Shown: positions 35,250-45,077 of the stretch, piece after piece
How the letters are laid out: each line of letters begins with the position of its first letter
Numbering within the stretch: the stretch's first letter is position 1
NCBI GenBank assembly: GCA_027257055.1
Contig: JAPVLO010000044.1
Span: 868,001 to 932,000, forward strand
Origin: Cephalopachus bancanus
Lineage: Eukaryota > Chordata > Mammalia > Primates > Tarsiidae
DNA length: 64,000 nucleotides
Direction of reading: 5' to 3'
The notes under the pieces: generated by a model
The model's database searches: none
What the model was told of the DNA's origin: nothing
What the model saw: the letters and a program-made list of their open reading frames with translations, nothing else
Program-made: the position numbers and the translations under genes

Positions 35250-35412
35250 TGCCTCTCAAATTGTATTGTGTATGCCTATCACTTAGGGAGCTTGTCAACA
35301 TGTAGATTCTGATACCATAGATTCAAGGCATGAGCTGACATTCTACATTTCTAGCAAGCTCCCACGTGATGCAGATGCTGCTAATCCTGGACCACACTTT
35401 TGAGCAGCAGAA
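35250..35412 (+). mobile_element. MER5A hAT element
   Basis: 'agggagcttgtcaacatgta' then 'cccacgtgatgcagatgctg' and 'ctggaccacacttttgagca'. Confidence 0.75.
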
Positions 35413-35414
35413 GT

Positions 35415-35511
35415 GTATAGTCAGAGCACACATTTAACTCAGATTTGAGTTTGAATCCTGACTCTATTGTTTTCATTATTATCAGAGGACGTTGGGAAAA
35501 TTAGCATCAAG
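35415..35511 (+). repeat. MIR SINE 5' fragment
   Basis: 'tcagatttgagtttgaatcc' followed by 'tgactctattg'. Confidence 0.5.
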
Positions 35512-35695
35512 TGCAGTGGTTCTGATTCTTGACTGCACTTTATAGTCGCCTGAGATGCATTTAAAAATATTATGCTCAGGTTTACCCTCAGGTCAATTAA
35601 ATCTGAATATCTAGAAGTGGGATCAAAGCATTAGTAGTTTTAGAAGATTTCTAGGTGATTTTAATGTGCAACTAAAACTTCTGAGAATATTTGTT
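35512..35695 (+). mobile_element. MER5-type hAT element
   Basis: Starts 'gcagtggttctgattcttga', then 'tcgcctgagatgcatttaaa' and 'tctaggtgattttaatgtgc'. Confidence 0.65.
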
Positions 35696-35696
35696 C

Positions 35697-35896
35697 CAGG
35701 GCAGTTGTTTTTAAACTTTAATATCCATCAGTAGTGTCTGAATGACTTGTTAAAACACAAACTGCTGGGTTGTAGCCCCACAGTTTGTGATTCAGTAGGT
35801 TTGGAATTGGGCCTGATAATTTGGATTTCTAACAAGTTCTCAGATGATGCTAATGTTGCTGGTCCTGGAATCCTACCTTGAGAACCATTGCTCAAA
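35697..35896 (+). mobile_element. MER5A hAT element, near full length
   Basis: Starts 'cagggcagttgtttttaaac', has 'gattcagtaggtttggaatt', ends 'ccttgagaaccattgctc'. Confidence 0.8.
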
Positions 35897-36112
35897 GTAC
35901 TTGAGTTCTCATCATTAAAGTGGATACAGTATACCTAGTTCTGCATTGCACCCCACATCTTTAAAATAAAATTTAAAAATTAAAAAAAATAAAAAAGATG
36001 GATTACCCATCTTTCACGACCCATTAGAGGGTCAGTGAAATGAAACACTTAGCATGATGTTCAGTACATGATAGACACATAAAAAGCCATCAACAAATGA
36101 TGGTTTCTTTCT
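35897..36112 (+). repeat. MIR SINE split by an L1 tail
   Basis: 'ttctcatcattaaagtggat' before and 'tgaaacacttagcatgatgt' after the L1 tail at about 35930-35995 are adjacent parts of MIR. Confidence 0.6.
35930..35995 (+). mobile_element. Very short LINE-1 3' tail
   Basis: 'gtatacctagttctgcattg' then 'caccccacatctttaaaata' is the last ~45 bp of the window's L1 3' UTR plus A-rich tail, inserted in a MIR. Possible imperfect duplication (aaagtggatac / aaagatggattac). Confidence 0.8.
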
Positions 36113-36429
36113 ATTTCTATTGCGTATAAGAGTGATATGGTTATGCTGAAGTTAGCTGTTTAGCCAATCTTAAATGGTGCACCCATAATATTACCAGGTT
36201 ATTTTTACTTAATACTTTTGTTTCTAAATTTCCAATTAAATGTAGTTAAGGTACTATCAAATCTCAGAAGGTTTTAACTCATCATCTGGTTATAGTGATG
36301 TTCTACCTAGGGACTAGCCTTGTTTGAGTTTTCTAGACCACCTGTATGCACACCCAGGGGTTATACTATGACTGCTTAAACACAACCCACTTTGTCATAT
36401 CTGGTAAACCCATCACTCTCCTTATCTGC
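36113..36429. other. No feature recognised
   Basis: Unique sequence. Confidence 0.5.
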
Positions 36430-37180
36430 TTCTTTTTTTTTTCTGAAAAGAGCCCTGCAGGCCATGCCTTCCTTGTTGCAGAACTGTATCCCCTGAGACT
36501 TCAGTGTATGCAAGATCTGGTAATCTTCAGATGGGCTGGTAGATGCGAATGGGAGGGATGGGTGGACCCCTTCTGCAGCTTGATGCTCTGTCATGAATAG
36601 TTTTCCTTCACCACAACCCTGGTATATGCAGTAACTTCATTGTGGTTGTTCTACTCTTGAATACTGTATTTCCATACAGATCCTTTCCAGGAAGTATGGT
36701 TCCCAGGTGATATTCTCTGGCCCGAAGGCTGCTACTTCATTATCATCTTTGTTAACCTGAGAATACTGCCCTTTGGGGTCTTCAAAGGAACACATCATTC
36801 TCACTAAATTCACTGTGTCAAAAATGACTACTCGCTGGGCTTTGGAGCTTCACTGGTAAACTGCAGCTATTGATCTTGCTTCCAGCATTGTGAATAATGC
36901 AGACAATACGGTTTCTGGGTGCCTTCTCTGAAAACTGCCCAGATTTTGGACTTGAGCTTGATGCATACTGCATTATAAACATGCCAAGCTTATGCTGACA
37001 GCACTGAAAGCACTTTGGGATAAACATTTGTGTTTGCTAAAAGTGTCTCTAAAGAACTGGAAGTCTTTTATAAAAAGATTTATCGGTGCATTTCTGGGAT
37101 GTTACATGACCCAAAAGCAATGGTTCCTGAGTGACTCATTCATCAGTTTTTGGTACATTTTATTCCTAAGCGCCAAAAAG
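36430..37180 (-). pseudogene. Possible degenerate processed pseudogene, unidentified
   Basis: On the minus strand several consecutive, frame-shifted open stretches have protein-like composition. One, around 36666-36860, reads through about 60 codons without a stop and includes VNLVRMMCSFEDPKG and FGPENITWEPYFLE. Frame changes occur near 36660 and 36870. I do not recognise the parent protein, and unconstrained open sequence remains possible. Confidence 0.2.
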
Positions 37181-37329
37181 GAAAATTGAAATTAAAATAT
37201 TAATTTTTATTAAAAATTGACAGATGTAATTTCTGAAGGATAGAAGAGTTTAGTGGACAAGATGTTTGCTATCGATAAAAGGTTGTGACTTGAATGTGAC
37301 TATTTTTCTACCTCTTTAGTTTTCTTCAC

Positions 37330-37560
37330 AAACTTGTGTTGGAGGATCAGATCTGTTGCCTAAGAAAAGATGATAATTATCATGAAGCAATTACTGGGTT
37401 AATTAGGTCTGTCAATAATTCAGAGGGCAATTGGAGCAAAGTTGAGACAGGTTTAACGCCAAGGCTTGTTGCTGTTTTGTGAAACAGCCTGAAATGAATC
37501 TCTCTTATGTCGATAACTCTGACTTGAGTAATGTTCCTTCTTTAGAGTTGAGTTTAGGCA
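37330..37560. promoter_or_regulatory. Candidate conserved non-coding element
   Basis: Repeat-free. Perfect 14-bp palindrome atgataattatcat at 37370-37383, then caattactg, TTAATTAG (37399-37406), gtcaataattc and gcaattgg within 60 bp. Texture resembles homeodomain-rich enhancers. Conservation is not visible here. Confidence 0.35.
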
Positions 37561-37859
37561 GCTGGACCTAGCAAAAGCCATTTGTTTATTAGAATCCACT
37601 GGCCACAGGACATTAAATTCTTCACCAATCAGAATAGAACCTAAACTGGGAGGAGGAAATATCCATTAAAGAGAGATTAATGTTGCATATCCATTTGAAA
37701 CTTCAGTCTGTATCTATGTGACAGTAACTAATATTGTGGGCATATTTTGTAAGTGGTCTTTTAATGAGGCTGATATAGTGCTGAATAGAATAGATACATC
37801 ATTATCAATTTTTTGATATGCATAAAGAAAATGCTTTTGTCAACTAATAGTAATAGCAA

Positions 37860-38100
37860 TAATAACCATGGCAATATTAATAGCTATTCTTAGGTATTGC
37901 AAACCTCCTATGTGCCAAGTATTTTGTCTACGTGGTATCTAATCTTATAACAACTCATAAAGGTAGAAATTATTAACTTCATTTTATGGACAAGGAAACT
38001 GAGACACAAAAAGACTAAATGAGTTGTCCAATGTTAACCTAACTGGTAAGTAGCAGAGCTGGACATTTAACTCAAGACCATATGGCTCAAAACTTGTCAA
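37860..38100 (-). repeat. MIR SINE, near full length
   Basis: Antisense MIR: 'cctcctatgtgccaagtatt', 'ggacaaggaaactgagacac', 'ggtaagtagcagagctggac'. Confidence 0.85.
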
Positions 38101-39739
38101 CCACCGAGAAGGAAAATGATTCAAGAAAAAAAGAGGCCTCTATGAGTATTTGAAATGCCAGAAGTGATATTATAGTTCTAACAGACACGTGATTTGGGGC
38201 TCTAATTTTGTTCACTGAACAGAACTCACCAGTAGTATTTTAGATATAGGACAAAGTTTGGAACGTAGGTTTTCTTACATTTTACACATGTTAAAATTGA
38301 TGTTTAGAAACAAAAAGATATCTTGTTTAAAATCACGTGGTTAAGCAAAAAGAACAATAATTTAGTTCTAGTTTGTCTTATATGAGGGACAAAGTAAATC
38401 TTTCTGAGTTTTTATCCTGTATGGCCCATATTTGAATACTATAACTAGAATTTGCAAATATAGGAATATGTTGAATTGGTTACACTCATATTGGGTTATA
38501 TTATCTACCTATTTATTATTTATCTACCATTTTAACATAAAGAGAGGCTCTCCAAACTCTGGAATTTATTTATAAAAAAATGTATATTTTCGGTTACATG
38601 TTTAAACTACAGTTACCTTTAAAGTACTCTTTGTGGATGCAATATGCCTATTGAGACACTTTCTTTTAACTGTTCAAACAGTTCTTGATCTTGTAAATTT
38701 TGATGTCTTTTGGTGCTTCTGCCATTTTTGATTTCACCTCTTCCACGTTGGCAAAATATGTCCTTTTGAGGACATTTTAAATCGGGGGAAACAAACAAAA
38801 AAAGTTGCTCCCAAAAGAATGGGTGAATAGAGAGGATGGGGTATAAGAATCATGCCATTTTTGGTCAAGAACTGCTGAACACTCAGTGTGGTATGGACAA
38901 GTATACTCGTAAATCACCCATCATGAAATGGGCAAATGTGTTGAAAGAATCTCCAAAAAAAAAAAAAAAAATTCACGGAAGCCAAATGCTGCCTCTTACA
39001 ACAATGCTAGCTGGTACATTGATGCCAGTGGGTTACTAGAACACTTACCTAGCAGAGGAAACCTGTACGACAAAGGGCCTGCTCTCCAAAAGGTAATTCC
39101 TGTGTTTTTTGGGTCCCCTCAAAGCAAGGTTGTTATTCAGAGAGATACAGACTACTAACCCTGATCCCAGCTCTGAAGTTGGTGGCTCAGAGATTTTACC
39201 CAGGGAGAGAGTTAGAACTTGAACTTCAAAGTCCTCCCAAATGGAAGTGACTTTAATTGAATTGGAGTTTGGAGGAGCTTCAAGCTTAAATGTGCTCTCA
39301 AAATTAATGAAGATATGGGAGGTGAAAGTAGCAAGCTAAATATTAGTCCAGTTAGTTTACCAGAAAGAATCAAAGAAAGAAACAGTTAAGAAAAGCCCTC
39401 CTGGAGTCAGGACAAAGTTCAAATAGTGGTCTCAAAAACTACCCGTGCTAATGGACCCATATTTAATCATATTATTGTGTAGATTGTGTCAAATTGTTGT
39501 ACTGTCGAAAAAGTAGAACAATCATCTGGCAATTAGTGGAATCTAACTTCTGGGCAAGATCATGGAGAAAGATAGTAAACGAAAGCATTGCCAAAACCAC
39601 TGTAATTCCAGGGTAACTGTAGGCATACCCAAAGCTGTACTATCTGAGGAACAATATCAGAGGCCACACAATAAGGAGTGATAATAGGAAACAGACTTCA
39701 CCAAATAGTCCAGCCATTCACTAACAAAATGAACAAACA
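38101..39739. other. No gene; possible unclassified repeat 38760-39160
   Basis: An A17 run at 38954-38970 sits inside text ('aaatcacccatcatgaaatg', 'tggtacattgatgccagtgg') that reads like an old transposon or pseudogene I cannot place. Confidence 0.4.
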
Positions 39740-39953
39740 AACACCAAAAATAAGCTCTGGGATGGGGCAACAGTACCAACAATTGTTACAATATATATCT
39801 AAAATTTCCCATTTGCCAAAAACATATATGAGACATGCAAAGAAATAGAAAAATACAATGCATAAACTATTAGTTATAGGGTAGACAATAGAAATTGTTT
39901 GAAAAGAAATCAGATGTCAAATTTAACAGAAAAGATTAAAAATAGCCATCCTA
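39740..39953 (+). mobile_element. Ancient LINE-1, 5' region, left of younger L1
   Basis: 'catatatgagacatgcaaag' then 'aaatagaaaaatacaatgca' matches the region upstream of or starting ORF1 in old (L1MA/PB-type) elements. It continues at 43491 after the younger L1. Confidence 0.6.
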
Positions 39954-42653
39954 CCTACAGATAATTCCACTCAACAACAACAGAATATGCAGTCTACTCA
40001 TCACCACATGGGATGTACTCAAAGATTGATCATATCCTTGACCATAAATCAAGCATAAAAAAATTCCATAAGGTTGAAATCTTGCCGTGCACATTCTCAG
40101 ACTATGGTGGAATAAAAAGAAATATCAACACCAACAACATTTCCTCTAAGCCCACAAAGACATGGACACTAAATAGAACAATGCTGAACAACTACTGGGT
40201 CAACACTGAAATCAACGCAGAATTTAAAAGATTCCTGGAAACAAATGAAAATTAAGAAACATCTTACCAAAACCTCTAGGATGCCATGAAAGAAGTTCTA
40301 AGAGGGAATTTATATCTCTATGAGCACATACCAAGAAAATGGAAAGATCACAAGTGGAGAGCCTAACAAATTACCTAAGGGTGCTGGAAAGAGAAGACCA
40401 CCAAAACCCTAACTTTAGTAGAAGAATCCAAATCACCAAAATAAAAGCCCACATATGGGACATAGAAGACAAAAATATCATAGAAAACATCAAAACAAAA
40501 AGCTGGCTCTTTGAAAGAATTAACAAGATTGATGGACCCCTAGCCAGAATTGCCAGGAAAAAGCCCAAATAAACACAATCAGAAATACAAAAGATCAAAT
40601 CACAACTGACCCTGAAGAAATACAAAAGATTATCAGACATTACTATGTACACGTATATGGAAACAAACTTGATAACCTAAATGAAATGGAGGACTTTCTT
40701 ACATCACATAACCTCCCCAGGTTGAAACAAGAAGACGCTGAGACACTAAATAGACCATTAACAACTCAGGAAATTGACTCTGTCATACAAAAACTACCTA
40801 CCAAAAACAAAAAACCAACCAAACAAAAAACCCTGGACCAGATAGCTTTCCAGAAGAATTCACAAAACGTACAAGGAGGAGCTGATACCAATCCTATTGA
40901 AAGTATTCCAGGCAATTGAGAAAGATGGAATTCTTCCCAAATCATTTTACAAAGCTAACATCACATTGATATCCAAACTGGGTAAAGATCCAACAAAAAA
41001 AGAGAACTACAGGCCAATATCCCTTATGAATATAGATGCAAAAATCCTCAACAAGATACTAGCAAATTGGATACAAAAATACATCTCAAAAATCATCCAC
41101 CATGACCAGGTAGGCTTCAACCCCAGGATGCAGGGCTGGTTCAACATTTGCAAGACCATAAATGTAATTAAATGCATCAACAGATGTAAAAACAAGAGCC
41201 ACATGATTATATTATTAGATGCAGAAAAAGCTTTTGATAAAATCCAACATCTCTTCTTGATAAAAACCCTCAAACACCTAGGTACAGAAGGAACGTATCT
41301 CAAAATAGTAAGTGCCATCTACGATAAACCCACAGCCAACATATTGCTAAATGGACAGAAACTGGAAACATTTCCCCTGAAAACTGGAACAAGACAAGGC
41401 TGCCCACTCTCACCCCTCTTGTTCAACATTGTGTTGGAAGTCCTAGCTTGGGCAATTAGACAAGAGAAGGAAATCTGGGATATCCAAATAGGAAAAGAGA
41501 AGTCAAGTTATCCCTTTTTGCTGATGATATGATCCCATACCTCTAAAATCCAAGAGAATCTGTCAAAAACCTGCTTGCACTGATAAAGGACTTTGGCAAA
41601 ATCTCAGCGTACAAAATAAATGTGCAAAAGACAGTTGCATTCTGATACATGAACAACAAACAGGCAGAGACCCAAATAAAAAGCACAATGCCATTCACAA
41701 TAGCCACACACACAAAAATGAAATACCTTGACATCTTCCTAACCAGAGAAATGAAAGGCCTTTACAATGAGAACTACAAAACACTGCTCAAAGAAATCCA
41801 AGAAGACACACACAAAAAAAGGAAAAACATTCCATGCTCACGGATAGGAATAATCAACATTGTTAAAATGTCCATTCTACCAAAGATAATCTACAGATTC
41901 AACTCAATAACATTTCAGTAACCAGTATCATTCTTCTCAGACCTGGAAATGACAGTACAGAAATTCATATGGAAACATAGACAATCACGAATAGCTAAAA
42001 CAATCCTTAGCAAAAGAAACAAAGCAGGAGGTATCACACCTCCAGACTTCAAATTTTACTATAAGGCTACAGTAATCAAAACAGCCTGGTATTGGTACAA
42101 GAACAAGCATATAGACCAATGGAACAGGATAGAGATTCTGGAATAAAGCCTCAATTTTTCAACCAACTCATCTTTGACAAAGCCTCCAACAACAACCATT
42201 GGGGAGAGGAGAACCTATTCAGTAAATGGTGTTGGGAAAACTGACTGATCACGTGCAGAAGTTTGAAACAGGACTCCTACCTATCACCGTACACAAAAAT
42301 TAACTCTAAATGGATCAAAGACCTAAACATATAACCTCAAATTATAAGAATCTTAGAAAATGCAGGAGACACCCTTATGGAAATTGGAACTGTTAACCAA
42401 TTTCTATTCAGAATCCTAAAATCCCATACCTTAAGAAGTAAGAGAGATAGTGGGACCTCATCAAAGTAATGAGCTTCTGCAAAGCAAAAGAAACCATCAA
42501 GAGAGCAGGTAGACAGCTCACAGAATGGAAAAAAAATACATGCCAGCTGTATATCTGACAAAAGCCTAACATCTAGGATCTACAAGGAACTCAAATGTGT
42601 CAAAAGGAAAAAAACCAAACAGTTCCATTAAAAAAAATACATGAATAGACACT

Positions 42654-42705
42654 CCGGTCTGGGCGACAGAGTGAGACTCCAACTCAAAAAAAAGAAAAGA
42701 AAAGA
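42654..42705 (+). mobile_element. Alu 3' end fragment inside LINE-1 ORF2
   Basis: 'tccggtctgggcgacagagt' then 'gagactccaactc' and an (AAAAG)n tail: only the last ~35 bp of an Alu. At the left junction, L1 'gacact' and Alu 'cactcc' share cact. Confidence 0.9.
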
Positions 42706-43342
42706 AAAGAAAAGAAAATATACAGTCAGCCGACAGACACATTAAAAAGTGCTCAGCCTCACTCATCATCAGAGAAATGCAAGTCAAAACCACATTGAGA
42801 TACCACCTAACCCCAGTAAGAATGGCCATCATTAATAAAACAAATAGCAACAGATGCTGGCAAGGATCCAGAGAAAAAGGAATGCTTCTACACTGCTGGA
42901 GGGAAAGCAAACTAGAGCAACCTCTTTGGAGACAGTGTGGTGGTTTCTGAAAGAACTATTAATTGACCTTCCATATGACCCAGCAATTCCCCAATTGAGA
43001 ATATACCTCGAGGAACTCAAGTCATTTTACAAAAAAGATACCTGCATGCATATGTTTGTTGCAGCTCTGTTCACAATAGCAAAAACATGTAACCAACTGT
43101 GTTGCCCATCAAAGCTGGACTGTATTTTAAAAATGTGGACATATACACAATGGACTATTATGCAGCCATAAAGAAGGATGAACATATGGACTTCACAGCA
43201 ACCTGGATGGATTTAGAGTAGATCATACTCAGTGATTTATCACAGAAACAAAGAACAGAGTACCATATGTTCTCACTCATAAGTGGACTTTGAACAATTA
43301 TAATACTATAAGAAAGCGATTGGCAACAGTGGGAAACTGTCA

Positions 43343-43358
43343 GGGGAGGGAGGGTGGG
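43343..43358 (+). other. G-quadruplex motif in LINE-1 3' UTR
   Basis: GGGGAGGGAGGGTGGG: four G-runs with single-base loops, the pattern of very stable parallel quadruplexes. It lies on the L1 sense strand. Confidence 0.9.
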
Positions 43359-43480
43359 ACTGGCAGTTGAGGATAACTGCTACGGGAAGGAGGGGCATAG
43401 ATCATCAACAAGGGTATCTGCATAATCAGCGTTTGTATACCTAACCCTGAATTGTACCCCACATCTTTATAATAAAAAAA

Positions 43481-44133
43481 AGCCATCCTAAATATATTCA
43501 AAGAACTGAAGAAGCCATGGATAAAGAAGTAAAGGAAAGTATGAAGACAATGTTTCATAAAATAGTGAATATAGGTAAAGAGAAAGAAAATTTTTAAAAC
43601 GGCCAAATGTAAATTCTGTAGTTGTAATGTATAATAACTGAAGTGAAAAATTCACTAGAAAAACTCAACAGTTGATTTGAGCTGTCATAAGAAAGAATCA
43701 GTAAACTTGAAGATAGGTCAATAGAAATTACATAATCTGAAGAACACAGAGGGAGGAAACAAAGAACAATAAACAGAGATCAGAGAAATGTGGTACACCA
43801 ACATATGCACAGTATTAACAAAGTAGAGAAGAGAAAAGAATAGAAAAAAACATTTGAAGAAGTAATGGCTGAAAATTTTATGAAAGAATTTAATCTGCAT
43901 ATACAAGGATCCCAAACAATCTGCAAGCACAGTAAGTGTAAAGAAAATCATACAGATATGTCATAGTTTAAATTCTGGAAGCCAACCAAGAGATAATCTT
44001 CAAAGCAGCTATAAAAATAATTTATTATGTACAAGGAGACCCCAGCAAGATCAAAGCTGACTTTTTCATCAGAAAGAATGGAGGCCAGTAGAGCCTGAAT
44101 ATTCAAAGAGCTGGAAGACAAAACAACAGCAAC

Positions 44134-44182
<49 letters not shown>

Positions 44183-44840
44183 CCTCTCAATGAATAAGAT
44201 TATTCCTTACCTTACTATATGGGAGTAAACAAAAACTGTAAAACTTCATTGCTAGCAGAATCAACTTACAAGAAATATTAAAGGGATTTCTTCAGAATGA
44301 AAGTAAGTGATCAAAGGCAGAAATTCCATTTAACAAGAAAAAACCAAGAGCACTAGTAAGTCTATAATTATAAAAGACAGCATAAATACATATTTCTTCC
44401 CTTTAATTTAACTAATGTAAAAGCAATTATGTAAAACAATATGTATATAATGGTTTGTTGGCTTATAACATATGGTTATGATATATAATTGCCAATAACA
44501 GAACAGAGGAGGTGGGTAGGAGCAAAGCTGTGCTGAGGTAAGAAAATGATACCAGACAGTAACTGAAATCTACAGGAACAAATGAAGGGAACCAGAAATT
44601 GAAAGCATAAAGTTTAATAAAATAAACTTGCTCTTCTTCTCTCAGCTTCTTTAAAAGATAAAATTATTTAAAGTAATAATTATAACAGTGTATTGTTTGG
44701 TGTATAACATTTATAGATGTAATATATGTATAATATAAATAGAACAAAAAGGGGAGAGGAGATTAAGTTATATTTATTTATTTTCTACATTTTAATATCT
44801 CATTGGAATTAAGTTAGCATAAATCTGAGGTTAAAACAAT
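43481..44840 (+). mobile_element. Ancient LINE-1 ORF1 and inter-ORF region (decayed)
   Basis: 'cattcaaagaactgaagaag'-type start, then 'aactgaagtgaaaaattcac', 'cttgaagataggtcaataga', 'gaagtaatggctgaaaattt' and 'agaaagaatggaggccagta' follow the order of old L1 ORF1. Stops throughout. 44137-44179 is a CA expansion within it. Confidence 0.8.
44137..44179 (+). repeat. (AC)n microsatellite
   Basis: 43-bp AC repeat inside the decayed ORF1. Confidence 0.98.
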
Positions 44841-44849
44841 TTATGTTCC

Positions 44850-45077
44850 ACAAGGTATGTTCCCAGGAGAAGGATTACTGGATCATATGGAAGCTCAATT
44901 TTTATTTCTTTGAGAAATCACCACACGTTTTCCAAAGAGGTTGGACTAGTTTATATTCCTACCAACAGTGTAGCAGCATCCCCTTTTCTCCACAGTAGTG
45001 CCAATATTTGTTGTTTTCTGACTTAACTACAGTCATTTTTACTGGAGTTAGGTGGTACCTCATTGAAAGTTTTTTTA
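44850..45077 (-). mobile_element. Ancient LINE-1 ORF2 C-terminus, minus strand
   Basis: 'ggattactggatcatatgga', 'tattcctaccaacagtgtag' and 'ctggagttaggtggtacctc' are antisense ORF2 3' text. It stops where a younger L1 T-rich end begins. Confidence 0.75.

Larger units (their letters stand above)
39954..43480 (+). mobile_element. Younger 5'-truncated LINE-1, about 3.5 kb
   Basis: Starts in the C-terminal part of the ORF2 endonuclease, runs through reverse transcriptase (frame 40897-41532 carries [13 protein letters not shown] and [13 protein letters not shown]), the C-terminal domain (41649-42146, later C-terminal blocks to 43171) and the 3' UTR with A-tail. The FADD catalytic motif is encoded at about 41517-41531 but in a frame shifted from the preceding stretch, and several stops follow. 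Ten-base duplication agccatccta at 39944-39953 and 43481-43490. Not capable of retrotransposition. Confidence 0.95.

Noticed and set aside
40897..41532. 211-codon open frame as a host gene
   Set aside because: It is LINE-1 reverse transcriptase, frameshifted before the catalytic FADD motif and enclosed by L1 ends with a target duplication.
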